Source: Polyporus tsugae (taxonomy: Eukaryota; Basidiomycota; Agaricomycetes; Polyporales; Polyporaceae). Taken from it: a stretch of 64,000 nt of DNA. The number at the start of each line of letters is the position of its first letter. Positions within the stretch are counted from its first letter, which is position 1. The stretch is from positions 2,232,001 to 2,296,000 of the forward strand of contig JAHRBS010000004.1 of the NCBI GenBank assembly GCA_024305745.1. The letters run 5' to 3'. The notes under the pieces are model-generated. The model did not search any database, was not told where the DNA came from, and was given only the letters and a program-made list of their open reading frames with translations. The position numbers and the translations under genes are program-made. Positions 1 to 10,469 of the stretch are shown here, in pieces.

Positions 1-129
1 ATGAACATTGGAAGAGAGGGAAAGCGGACATAAGTGATAGGATACAGCTGCTGAGAACAACTTTTGCGATGTGCGGATATGCATAGTGCAGTGCGAGAAA
101 GCCCGAGAAGGATACAATGCGCCCAACCA

Positions 130-885
130 TTACTTGCCCTTCTTGGGGGGCTCCGCCGCCTTCGCCTTCTTGGTACCGCGGAGCTGGAGGGGAAAACTGT
201 CAGGAAATGGTCGGCAGATGGGGGGGGGAGAGACTGGCAAACCTTCTTTGCACGGTTCTTGCGCTCCTTGCGCAGCTTGCGGTTGGTTTTCGGTGGTGCC
301 GTGGCGAGGCCGGACTGCACAAGAGGCAGACAGGGTTCGCCAGCAGAACTTTGAGATGGAATAGGAAGGGGGACGCACCCGAATCAACCGGTACTTGGGC
401 TCGAACTTTCGCTGCGAGGGCTCGTCGTCGTAAATCAGACCGAAGCCTGTGCTCCGGCCACCACCAAAGGCCGTCCGGAAACCGAAGGTGACGACGCGGA
501 GCTTGTCGGTCTTGTAGATCTGCCCAAGCCGCTCGGAGAGCTCCGCCTTGGAGACGTTCGCGCGGTTGGGGTGGAGGACGTCCACGATGAACTGGCGGCG
601 TGCCAGGAGACGGTTCGTGATGAATTTGCGGGTGCGGATCGTTACCGGTGCATCGGCCTGCAAGTGCAACGAGAGGTGGTCGAGTGCAGAGGAGGAATGG
701 TGGTGGATGAAAAGGAGGGGGAGAGCGAGTCGTCAGACATTCGTTATCCAGAGGGTCAATCAGCCGCACGAGTACATCCGTTTGCTAAACGATCCATCCA
801 GCCTTCTCCAGCCGTTCCTCCACGAATTCACCGCACAGAACGCCTCTCCAGAGGTCCAGCAGCACGACAGAATGAGACTCACCAT
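130..885 (-). CDS. RPS24: 40S ribosomal protein eS24
   Basis: This encodes small-subunit ribosomal protein eS24, a cytosolic translation component. The coding exons I infer are 885-883, 657-379, 314-243 and 183-130, giving about 135 residues, the usual eS24 length. The body starts [12 protein letters not shown] and contains the family stretch [14 protein letters not shown], then [13 protein letters not shown] and a basic tail ([13 protein letters not shown]) ending in KKGK. The first coding exon is just the ATG, followed directly by GTGAGT, and the acceptor CAG before 657 restores the frame. That first intron is 225 bp, far longer than most introns here. The third intron has a weak GTTTGC donor, but the reading continues correctly into [15 protein letters not shown]. 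It is divergent from the membrane-protein gene at 1176. Confidence is high for identity and good for exon borders. Confidence 0.95.
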
Positions 886-1175
886 GGTTGGTTGCCCGCT
901 TTTGTGTCCTTTACCTTGTTGTCGTGGGGCCGTTGAAGTTTGCCAGTGCCTGCTTGGATGCTGACCAAACAGGGCAATACACCGATCGCCAGAGCGGCAC
1001 TCAGACGCCTGTCCCAAATAGCGCCAAATACTCATGTGGCTGCGAGCGGGCTGTTAGCACCGGTCCGTCGAGGCTGGAGCGCAGAGCGCAGCCTTGCCTG
1101 GGGTACCACCTTGAACTCCTCTGCTTATACTGCTCTATTTATTCCACAATCGTCCTGCATACGTTTCAACCCACC
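886..1175. promoter_or_regulatory. Shared divergent promoter, eS24 / membrane protein
   Basis: These 290 bases separate the start codons of the divergent eS24 gene (-) and the membrane-protein gene (+). They must hold both 5' leaders and promoters. I see no clear TATA box close to either start and cannot assign factor sites. Confidence 0.4.
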
Positions 1176-2014
1176 ATGAGCATGAGCAGTAACACCCGTT
1201 CGCACTTTGCCTCCTTTGCCGCCTACGTGAGCCGCTTCGTTCGCTGCCGACCACGTTGTGCGCTGAAATGCCTCGACGGTTGCATTTCTAGACCCCTCCT
1301 CCGGACGATCCCTCCTACACAGGCTCGCCATCCAACGGCACCGCAAGAGCATGGTTCCCCTCAGGGGCGGCCTCCGACTCGCAGCAGCCGACATCCTACC
1401 AGTCCGGCGGTATACCCACCTTTAACACCTCGCAAGCAGGAGGGGCCGGCGCGTTGGAAAATGCGGAGGCGGAGAACGTCAACAACTTGTGGGAGACGCG
1501 TCACGGCTTCAGAGTGGACCTGCTCGCTGCGTTTGCATATCTACTGGGTCCCGTCTCTGGTGCGTGCCGCGAGTTCCTTCCTTGTCCACATGGAGGTCTC
1601 AACTCTGGATCGTACAACGCGCAGCGCTCACTCTCCTGATCGTCGAGACGTACAACGACTTTGTCCGCTTCCACGGTATGCCGCGTTCCGCCTCTCTTAT
1701 GCCATCTCGCTCCCTGGGCATTGCTGACCGCACTGCCAGCCTACCAATCCGCCCTACTTACAACACCCCTGGTGGTTCTCCGGGTATTAGCGTCCCTCCT
1801 GCAATTCGCACCATTCCTCCGCACCCTCTTCACGGTCTGTCTCGTCATTCCATCCTGTTATATGGCGTAAGTTCTTTCACCATGATGTCCACCCCTGAAG
1901 ATACTGACATGCTGCAGGTGGCGAGCATACAACGATGCTTCACGGAACGGTCTAGTGCGCTTTCAGATACCCTTCATCGGACCTTTGGCAGAACGCTGGG
2001 TATACGAAGAATGA
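1176..2014 (+). CDS. UPF0132/DUF4870-like small membrane protein
   Basis: This is a predicted integral membrane protein of about 197 residues from five exons: 1176-1226, 1292-1559, 1625-1675, 1740-1866 and 1918-2014 (total divisible by three). The first 75 or so residues are Ser/Pro/Gly-rich and probably cytosolic. The core begins NLWETRHGFRVDLLAAFAYLLGP and continues with the family-like stretch VETYNDFVRFHAYQSALLTT, then hydrophobic segments LVVLRVLASLLQF and TLFTVCLVIPSCYMAW. It ends FIGPLAERWVYEE. The 'RxDLLAAFAYLLGP...FVRFHAYQS' pattern is that of UPF0132/Tic20-like membrane proteins. The function in fungi is not established. The ATG at 1176 sits in a good CCACC context. Family assignment rests on remembered motifs only. 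Confidence 0.72.
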
Positions 2015-2327
2015 TGTACTCGTGACCATTAGTTTTTCGTATACATTGCTTCCTACAGCTTGTCATCTCCAAGCCTAACCGTCATGAAACTCAAACATTG
2101 GCCGTCCATTTGACACCATCAATTTGAGGGCACCTAGATCGGCCAAAATATCCTATAAAGTGCTACTATTGGGCCGAGCACAGTAACCCTGAAGCACGCA
2201 CGCGGATGATCGCTCGTGGCCGCAGAATATCAATATCATGACATTTTGGACCAGCCTTCAGTGATGCGTTGTACAACGTAAAGAACCGACATTATCTCTC
2301 CAGATCACAACGCACAGGACGGATGCT
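2015..2327. other. Convergent 3' intergenic gap
   Basis: This gap lies between the 3' ends of the membrane-protein gene (+) and the secreted-protein gene (-). I see no coding frame, RNA gene or repeat here. It should hold both 3' UTRs. Confidence 0.5.
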
Positions 2328-3195
2328 CTATCGAGTTCCGACGCACAGATCCCCAGGACCGGAGCCAGCGTTGCAGGTTACCGTCACGGCTACGCTGATG
2401 ACCACTCGCAAGCCTGCACACAAGTCTGGGAGTAACGCATTGATGACACTATCCGTGATGTTCTCGACGAGGTCAAGGATCGCGTCAAGGATGCACTTCA
2501 CCTCGTACACGACTGTCTGGGCGATTAACGATACTGTTTTCGGTCAAGGCGAGGGTGGCGACTCACTAGGTCCCAGAATAGGCCCTAGGATGGGAAATCT
2601 GTACACGAGGATGTCGATGGCTTCCAAAGCGTTCTTGATGGCATTGATCAGATTTTTGAGTAGGACGTCCAGTGGATCGTTGGGGTCGAAGTTCGCAAGT
2701 CCCTTTTTCTGATCGCCCAAGAGATTCTTGAAAGCGCGAAGAGTGTCTGAGATCTCGATTGCTGCAGCTACAACTTGCTGCTGGGACGCGGTATCGTTCC
2801 CAGAAGTCGACAGGTCGTCTACCTTGTCGTTAACGGGGAATGGCGAGATGGATGGTAGGAGGCGTACCAAGAATCTCGACATATGCCATGACTGTCGCCA
2901 ACATGTCCGTTCGACGTCGCACGCCGGACGAAGAAGCAGACAGTGTGTGGTCGCCAACCGCGGCGTCGGTGCCATGTTGGGCAAGGGAAGTATTGTTCCC
3001 CGGGACGACAGGAACGGCGCCCGCGTAGGTCTTGCCAGGCGTCCGAGCGGCATAGTCGGCGATGTGAGGCATCAGAGGCATATGGGAAGGGACGGGAGTA
3101 GCCAGTGCAGAGAGCGGAACCAAGACTGGACCGACAGTTGCGAGTAGCGCGGCAGCCTGGAAGCCAAGGAAGACGACACGAGAGAGGGAGGGCAT
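2328..3195 (-). CDS. Secreted protein of unknown function
   Basis: A predicted secreted protein of about 254 residues, with exons 3195-2868, 2818-2567 and 2512-2328 (765 nt in total). It opens with a hydrophobic signal peptide (MPSLSRVVFLGFQAAALLA through LVPLSALA, roughly residues 1-32). The mature part has a potential N-glycosylation site (NNTS), a Ser/Thr/Gln-rich segment, then an amphipathic helical stretch with NLLGDQKKGLANFDPNDP and LKNLINAIKNALEAIDILV. It finishes with DLVENITDSVINALLPDLCAG and a hydrophobic tail holding the few cysteines. I do not recognise a family and no catalytic motif is visible. The first intron's acceptor (GGTAG) was chosen because it alone keeps the frame. A TATAAG motif lies about 175 nt upstream of the ATG. 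Confidence 0.7.
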
Positions 3196-4102
3196 GCTGA
3201 GTGAGTGGAAGGGGAGCGACGAGCGACGGCCACCTGAAGAGAAAGAGAGGGAGACGCGGCTTGCACGTATTAGAATGATCAGTACGCTAGAGACTGTGGG
3301 CTAGAGATGGTGGGGGCCGGGCGCGGGAGGCAAGTCGGGCGGGCAACCCAAAGCGAACCACCCTCCCTTCTTATACCTCAACGGACAGAACCTTAACCAC
3401 TTGCGACCCGAGTCCGCGATTGGTCCCCCCCACACACACAGCCACCCTCTCCCTGCTACTTACTCAAGTGAGCATCCCTGGAGGAGCAGTGGCAAGACGA
3501 CAGCATCCTTGGAAGCGCTTTACTCAAACTCACATTGACCTGATAAGTCGGACGTGAGCATGATGATGGACCTACCACTGTAAGATGACAACTTACTAAC
3601 AGTGCGCAGCGCTCTTGAAGCCCATCACATCATCCCCCCCCCCAATCGTGCGGTAGCGACAACACAGGGATCATGTCCGGACATACTAGTGCTAAGTATG
3701 ACAACAGATACATGTCCCAATACAAAATCCAAACCACTCCCCACCTCCGCCACTGTACGGTACGAACGCATGAAGGACAGATAAATAAATAAGTGGGCGT
3801 CATGCATGGGGAGCGTCACGAATCGGTAATAAAAGTAGCATCGTAGCACAAGTTAACCAACACCGAGACGAAAAAGTATCATGATGGCTCGATGCTCAGG
3901 CCGAGTCCCAAGAAGTCCGATCAAGTAAAACGTTCATTCAATTATCCAATGCGTAGTATGTGGCACCTCTTGTGCAGTCCAAGGAACGCGAGTAAGTAAT
4001 GAGCGGCATGCCTTCATGTTCTCCAACCGGTAGTCAACCTCACGCGCGCGCGGGGTCACTGGACGGGCGGACGCGATCGTGTTGCAGGACGCTCGAAAGC
4101 GT
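3196..4102. other. Intergenic region
   Basis: This holds the promoter of the secreted-protein gene and the 3' flank of the PriA-like gene. It has short C and CA runs near 3425-3442 and a C run near 3638. No frame in it looks like conserved protein. Confidence 0.5.
3370..3375 (-). promoter_or_regulatory. Candidate TATA box of the secreted-protein gene
   Basis: TATAAG reads on the minus strand about 175 nt upstream of the ATG at 3195. A pyrimidine-rich tract follows towards the start codon, as is common at fungal transcription start regions. The assignment is by motif and position only. Confidence 0.4.
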
Positions 4103-5264
4103 TTAGACCTTCACGCACGACTTGTTGTCGAGCGAACGAAGGTAGCCTTGGGCGCAGGTGTAGACTAAAATTGGCAGACGCGCAACAGTCAGCGCACCGC
4201 TCGAGCGTGGAATTTCAAGGGCGTTACGTACCAACACATTTGCCCGCGTTGCAGCCAACGTTCCACGCACCCTTGATCGCCGTGCAGTCCTGGCCGGCAC
4301 CCGTCGACGCGCAGCCACCGCAGGACTGGAGCTCGGAGGTGGTGTCGAGACACTCCCAATCATCGCTCAAGCCCTTGAGACCAGAGATGGGGCACGCGGT
4401 CATGTCGTTCGGGCAGAGGGAGACGCTGCGCGCCTTGTGGTTGCGCTTCCAGCCGTACCCGTGACCGGGCTTGCTCGAGGGGGTGGGAGTCGGGCTCGTC
4501 GAGGTGTGAGGGTAGCAGCACTTCGAGCCATCGTCCCAGCCCCAGCCGGAGCCACACTGCGGCGGCGGCTGGTTGGGGTGGTGGGGGACGCAGCACTTCT
4601 TACCGCTGTGCCAGTCCCAGCTCGACGGGCATGAGGAACCGCCGGGGGGTGTGGGCGGGTTGGGGTTACCGCCGTGGGGAAGGCAGCAGGACTTCGGCTC
4701 CCAGCTAAGGAAGCGGAGACGTTAAGCTATGTTCAGGCACGGATGCGTTGGACAGTTACTTACAACCACTCGCTAGAGTCGCAAGAGCTGGAAGAGGTGG
4801 GCTTAGAGGGCTGGGTCGGGGTCGTGTGGGAGGGCTGGGTCGGAGTCGAGGGGTGCGAAGTCGTGGGCTCGGGGGTCGGGGTCGAATGGTGTGAGGTGGA
4901 GGGAGTGGGCTGCTCACAGCACTTCTTCGAGGCGTTCCAGCCCCACCCGTTGTTGCAAGAGGGTGTAGTGGTCGGAGGAGGCTGTTGGGGCACGCAGCAG
5001 CTCTTCTCAGAGTGCCACTCCCACGACGACGGGCAGGACGATCCCTTCGGGGGGCTCGGAGGGTTTGGGGCACCACCGTACGGGAGACAGCAATCCTTGT
5101 CATTCCAGCTGCGCCGTGGTCGTTAGTGATGTTCTGACGCAACCAGCTCGGAAAACTCACTAGAATTCGCTGCTCTTGCAGCCTGAGCCTGATGAGCCAG
5201 GGGATGTAGCGAACGCGAGCGGAAGCACGGCGGCGACAACCAACAGACGGGCAAAGAGCGTCAT
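4103..5264 (-). CDS. PriA-like cysteine-rich secreted protein
   Basis: A secreted, cysteine-rich protein of about 327 residues, with exons 5264-5161, 5108-4764, 4704-4232 and 4164-4103 (984 nt). Residues 1-19 ([19 protein letters not shown]) form a signal peptide. The C-terminal third carries a conserved cysteine block with [36 protein letters not shown] and [17 protein letters not shown]. This matches the PriA family first described from mushroom primordia, whose molecular role is unknown. The N-terminal two thirds contain two copies of a W...CCLP...SCPSSW.WHS.K.CC...GWGW...KCC module, joined by a Ser/Thr/Pro linker likely to be O-glycosylated. The ATG at 5264 is preferred to upstream frame because a TATA box lies about 111 nt before it. 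Possible roles are cell-wall or fruit-body surface protein. Confidence 0.85.
4560..5110 (-). repeat. Two duplicated cysteine/tryptophan modules in the PriA-like gene
   Basis: Two modules of about 65 residues share order and spacing: W-x5-CCLP-(Y/H)GG-x-PNPP-x-PP, then SSCPSSW(E/D)WHS-x-K-x-CCVP, then C-x2-GWGW-x4-KCC. One copy is coded near 5108-4910 and the other near 4704-4515. An intron starts just before each copy, with a phase-2 junction supplying the residue before the tryptophan. This fits duplication of an exon-sized unit. Confidence 0.75.
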
Positions 5265-5374
5265 TTTAAACGATAGGAAGGGCCTCGAGGGCGAGGACGG
5301 AGGTGGGAGGGGCAGGGTGAGGGGAGAAGAAAGAAACCAACAGGCTAGCGAGAACAAGGACAACCCTCCGCCGT

Positions 5375-5382
5375 ATTATATA
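5375..5382 (-). promoter_or_regulatory. TATA box of the PriA-like gene
   Basis: TATATAAT reads on the minus strand about 111 nt upstream of the ATG at 5264, with a pyrimidine-rich leader between them. A strong TATA box suits a highly or conditionally expressed secreted protein. This is inferred from motif and position. Confidence 0.5.
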
Positions 5383-6739
5383 TGGTCTCGATCAATACGT
5401 GCCTCAGAAAGCCCTCCAGAACCTTCAGGCCGTTCACACACATGTGCGGCAGAATTGATATCATCGTTCTTCCTCCGGCCATCAGCATCCGTCCAGAACA
5501 TCATGCTGACGACCATGGTTGCATCCCGCAAATCTGCCAGTGGCCCTGCTTCTGGGCTAAGATGCTGCATCCAAGCTTCATTGGCCTCCTGCGCACCGAA
5601 ACACGACGTTTTGGTCAGTTCCGAAGTCGTCAAGGTACACAAGGATGGGGGAACTACTCACACTATCTGACATGGGGATTGGTGCCTGGCCAGTGGCCTG
5701 ATACCGGCACAACAAACGCATGTGACTCACGGTGAGGGACTCCGGAGACCGCGACCGCTAGCCCCGCCTACGGAAACGTATCCATTCTATGCATGTAGCG
5801 GGCTCTGCTCGCATGATCTCGTCAGAAGGATTGCCTTCAAAAGATGGCGTTTGAACAAGATGCGGTCTATCAAGCCATATCTGTTCCGGATGAGATCGTA
5901 GAATGAACAGTGACCGCAGTTACTTACTACGTAGGCGAAGCCACTCTGGAGCGCTCCACCGACAGCACAGGCACTAGTCGGGTCAACTCCTTGACAGCAG
6001 CGTCGACGGCGCGATGATGCATGCAGGACCCTCGGAGCGCTCAAACACACTCGAAACAGGCTCGAAACGACCGATGTCGGGGAAGACAACGCGCGTGTCT
6101 CCCCGCCGGCTGAACATTGGTCCCTTCATGTTGACCGAACGAATATCGTGCGCTGGCTTCTCTGCGTACCGCAGTTCAACGCCACCGGATATATCCCGTC
6201 TTTGTCTTGGCCTGCAGTATTCAGACACTAGTGTTCAGACACACCAGCTGCAGGCTAACAATACACTGTTTATCTCGACTCCGCGCCCCCAGGAGTCATC
6301 AGACAGCCACTGTCAGATGCCGTGCACGGTCACAGTGTTCCCGCCCAATTCGGACAGCTCCCGACAGCTCCCGACAAGGCGGTTGAAGGATCGTGCATTT
6401 TCCGATTTGTTGGCGATTGCGGAGGTAAGGTACCCGCCGGACTCTTTCGGACTCTTCGGGGGCGCGTTCGGCGTAAGGCCAGGCCAGGTCACGCGGGGTC
6501 CGTCACCTAGGCAAAAGTTCTAATTTCTCATATTATACATTTCGTCTTGTTCAAGAACGCGGAGAAACGGTCGAGACGGTATGGACAACGTAACAGAAGA
6601 CGGAGAGCGGGAAATTCGCAGAATGTCCGAAGATGACAACTACCAGGTATCAGTCCCGTCCACCTTCTCCGCTGTCAATGTCGGTGTTCTTTGCCGGTCA
6701 GCCCACCTGAGCGCACGCATGGATGAGAGCGGGCGTACC
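5383..6739. other. Gene-poor interval, no supportable gene
   Basis: I found no recognisable protein here. Frames of 60-165 codons occur on both strands (for example minus 6228-5983 and plus 6014-6523), but they lack conserved motifs, have unconvincing composition and cannot be joined by good splice sites. A short tandem repeat of cagctcccga units lies near 6356-6380. The region could hold a decayed gene or a non-coding transcript. Confidence 0.45.
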
Positions 6740-9010
6740 TCAAGCTTCTAAAGCTTGTGCTTTCCCCAGCGCACGCGTGGCGAAGAACCTAACATCGGCA
6801 TCCTGGTCGTTCTTGAGCGCCTCTAGAACGGACGCGATCTTGGTCTGCACCAACTCTCGTCCAGCTGGGGTATCGCCGAACGAGGTGGCGATGTTCTCGA
6901 GGGCTTTTGCCACATTGAACCGGATGTTCGGAATTGGATCCCCAGCCAGTTGAAGAAGCATGTCGAGGACACCTTCACGCACGACCTCGATCGTGAGAGA
7001 TGGGGCAATGGTCTGTAATGATCATCAGCTTATGTTGGCAGGAGAGATATCACCGATGCGCAGTGTGTTAGAAGCTACTGACCATGATTGCTTGTACAGT
7101 GGTCATCCGATAGAGGTAATTGGGGTGCTGACCCATGCCTACAACCTTGGGCACAATCTGCTCCCTCGACCAATCAACCCCGAAAACCTCGGTCAGCTTC
7201 TTGAGATTAACAGCGGCAGCTTCGCGGATGCTGTAAACATTGTCGCCGAGCCACGACATGCACAGGTTACCGAGCGATTCATCAAAGAACGGCTTGCCGA
7301 GCTGAGTCGCAAGGAGCGGGATGTATTCAATGATGGCCTGCCGGACGCGCCACGATTTGTCCTCCGCCAACTCTACAATCGCGGGGAGGAGGCTTTCCGA
7401 CAAGAGCTCGATCCCAATCACTAAAAATAGCGTCGAGTTCAAACCAGCTAGCATGAATGGGATGAGACACAGCAACGCACCGGTATTAACGAGCTCCAGC
7501 TTGCTGATAATGTTCAGCCGGACTTCAGGGAACTCGTCCTTGAGCAGGTGCAGGAACAATGGAAGCAGGTGCTCAATTGTAGCATCCTTGCCTAGCAACG
7601 GTGCTAAACCGCTGATTTGGTTGGCAAGTGCAGCGCGGACGTGCTGTGAGACGTCCTGGCAGAGGTCTCGCACGCAAGGGACGATCCGAGCGAGGACGAC
7701 TTCCTTCTCGAGCAGCTTCGAGAACCCTGTGCGTAGAGTTACGGAATGGTCGGAGATAACGCATAGACATGAATGAAGACATACCTGGAACCTGGCCTGC
7801 AGCCGCAGTCCGTACCTCCGCCTCGTTATCCTTGAGAAGCTGCACGAAGTGCCCGATGAGCTCCTCGCGAACAAGCTCCGTCCCGACGACCTCGGCGAGC
7901 TGGGAAACATGTCACTCAGAACATGCAGAACGCAAGAAGTAAGGGGCCGCATGCCTCGTTGAAGTGGCTCGCGGCCATGTACCGCACTCTCCAGCTCTTG
8001 TCGGTCATCGTCTGCCGGATCTGCTTCAGCAGCTGCTCCTTGACCTCCGGGGGCGAAAGCCGTTGTGCGATCGCGATGAGGTCCTCCACAGTGAGAAGGC
8101 GAACAGAGTCCTGGTCATCGCCCTGGAGCTTCCTGTAGATTACCAGACCGTCACTTAGGACGTGCGGCTTCGAGAACTTCTTCACCAAGGGCTACGCATA
8201 GATCGACCGCAATCAGCACACAGCCAACACACGGAACGCGAGGGTAGATAGCGCAGAAGCTACGCACCGCGAGCCACTTAGCCGCTGCTCGGCGCACCAT
8301 GGGTGTGTCGTCTGAGGCGAGTGCGGTGAATGCTCGGCGGAGGTCATCCTGGATGGGTGTAGCGACTTTGTCGTATGCGGGGGCGTACAGGGCACAGGAG
8401 GACGTGCGGGAGGTGAACCACTCGCCGCGCGAAAGTCTTTGTACGAGGGGAATGTAGGATTGCTCGATCTGTTCCTGGCTGAGGACGACAGATATTTTGG
8501 TGATCGACTCCGCGGCCTGGGAGCACCGGGGACAAAGTCAGCACCATGGACCAGACATTGGTACGACAACGTCCTTGTCGCGTAAAAATAGGGGCAGGGT
8601 ATTGAGAGACGAAGTCGTACCTTGTCGCGCACAAGCGTCTCCTCCACCGCAGATAGGTTCTCAAGCGGACCCAAAAGCACATGCGCGTACTCCGGCCCAC
8701 CGATGTATTCCTCGAAGTTCCTTCCTAACTCTTCTGCGAGAGCGAGAAGAACCTCATCCTCGTCGTCGACCGAGTCTTGTAGGAAGGGTATCAGCTCATC
8801 GCGCGCACGGTCCGGGCCCAGCGCGAGGGCAATCGTCGATATGCGATGGATAGCGTTCAATCGCAGCTGGACGTCCTCCGACCGCAGCTCATCCATAAGG
8901 ATGGCAATCGGAGCAATCTAATGGTTAAAATGTGACACGTTCAGCGACTGACTTGAGCATATGTCAATGTAAAGACGACGAACATCGTCTAGGGATGTAT
9001 TTGGGTCCAT
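6740..9010 (-). CDS. TPD3: PP2A scaffold (A/PR65) regulatory subunit
   Basis: This is the structural A subunit of protein phosphatase 2A, an all-HEAT-repeat scaffold that bridges catalytic and B-type subunits. Eight exons (9010-8984, 8917-8621, 8516-8268, 8191-7955, 7899-7785, 7726-7481, 7420-7083, 7012-6740) give 593 residues, the usual length. Family hallmarks are [19 protein letters not shown] near the start, repeated DKSWRVRYM / [17 protein letters not shown] helices, [20 protein letters not shown], and the C-terminal [14 protein letters not shown] followed by [18 protein letters not shown]. The short first exon codes MDPNTSLDD before the IAPIAIL block. The fourth intron appears to start with GC (AACGAG/GCATGC), because only this keeps HFNE joined to LAEVVG. 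It is divergent from the epimerase gene at 11333, across a repeat-bearing gap. Confidence 0.95.
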
Positions 9011-9793
9011 ATCGTGGTTGCTTGCGACGGACCGGCTGCGGCGAGATGTTGTGAACTAGCAGATAGGCGATGGCGGGTGACGTGCAGGTGCTGCAGTTAA
9101 GCAAGGGCACGAGAGGGGCAGCGGGGAAAGAGGGCGCGGAGTACGGACAGAAAGGATGGATGAAATCCTTGTTGATGACCTTGTTTGGACGGTCTGAGTT
9201 ATCGTCCGCCGTGGGCGTCTCTCGTACAGGCGCTTGTTCCTGTCGTTCCGCCTTGATGGTTGCGGAGTCGATGGACCGATGGTGCACTCTGCGATTATAC
9301 GACGTTGAGCCGAAAATATATATTATTGCACTACAAGATCTGCTCTACAGCTACTCTACTCCTCAACGCCGCAAATCTGCATCGCAAAGACGCAGCTACA
9401 GAGTGAGTGAACCCTTCACAAAGAAGGGGGGTTTCCAAATATTATGCGGACATTGCAGAGCGTGCACGACGCGCGCCCTGGTAGTCGACAAAATGTCGAC
9501 GCCGCTGTAGGACGCCATCACGGTGACGTCCTACGGTGATGTGAGGGCCAAACAGCAGATCCGGTGGACCCAGCGCGGTGTGTCCTCGACCTGTTTCAAA
9601 TTCAGTTGGTTTCCCGGGTGCACAGGTAAGAAACCATCGACCTACCCGGATTGTGTCACGCGGGCCCCACACCACCTGCGAAGGGGGAAGGGGGACGGAC
9701 CCACGCCTTCCAAATCGCCAGCGCGCGGCACTGGGAAGATCGGGCTGCGAGCCCGGAACACAGTCACCCTGGACGGCGGTCCAACAGTGACAA

Positions 9794-9952
9794 GAGCACG
9801 GTGGCTCAGACAGGAGCTCTCTGGCTCGGACGGGAGCACGATGGCTCAGACGGGAGCACGATGGCTCGATGCGGAGCGCGATGGCTCGATGAGGAGCGCA
9901 CTGGCTCGATGAGGAGCGCACTGGCTCAGACGGGGAGCACGAAGGCTCAAGG
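9794..9952. repeat. 20-bp tandem repeat array, about 8 copies
   Basis: Successive 20-bp units follow the pattern GAGCNCNNTGGCTCNGANNG, for example gagcacgatggctcagacgg then gagcgcgatggctcgatgag. Each unit contains the inverted pair GAGC...GCTC around a 6-base spacer, so single strands could form a series of small hairpins. The seventh unit has one extra base and the last is truncated. Divergence between units rises towards the ends. Confidence 0.85.
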
Positions 9953-10317
9953 ACGCGAGGGTTGCTCTGCGGTCATCAACAGGGTGACTCGGCGGCATCG
10001 TGATGATGTCGCGATTCGTGTATTGGGACCCACTGAGGGGATGCTTCGTGCAACCGCCAAGGAGGATGCCGAGACCGCGAAAGATGACTAGAAGGTCGTC
10101 CTCGTACGTCTCGTGTCGAAGCGGCCAGCAGTTGTCCATCCAGTATTGGGCTTCCTAAGCCGTCGTCCCAAGGCGCACCGTGAAGGCGCACAAAGCCCTC
10201 GATAGACGCAACGAGCATCCTCGTGAGGCTACAAGGGACGGGCCTAGTCGGCGACAGATCTGTACGATTTGTACGATCTTCGTCTCGTCTACGCTCGATG
10301 GCGTCTTCGGGTTAGGT

Positions 10318-10469
10318 CCACCGTCGTCCTTCTGGGCGACGGACCGTCCGTGGTTCCACCATCGTCCTGCTCGATGACGGATGGTTCTTGGTTCCACCGT
10401 CGTCCTGTCCGACGACGGGTCGTACTTGAATCCACCGTCATCCTATTGGGCGACGGATCGTCTATTCTT
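10318..10469. repeat. 38-bp tandem repeat array, 4 copies
   Basis: Four head-to-tail units of exactly 38 bp each start CCACCRTCRTCC and carry a GAYGACGG or GGCGACGG segment in the middle. The third unit has the perfect inverted repeat CCGTCGTC-ctgtcc-GACGACGG, an 8-bp stem with a 6-base loop, and the others keep part of it. The array has no convincing reading frame of its own. Confidence 0.85.

Noticed and set aside
658..882. Possible box C/D snoRNA in the eS24 intron (TGATTGA and CTGA motifs)
   Set aside because: Box C is imperfect, and the spacing and terminal stem are not convincing. It is kept only as a check to run.
5983..6523. Overlapping frames on both strands suggesting a gene
   Set aside because: No motif, no plausible introns, and both strands open equally, as expected of GC-rich non-coding DNA.
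9651..10091. Open frame of 146 codons across the 20-bp array
   Set aside because: The translation is just the tandem repeat read as amino acids, with no start context or family motif.
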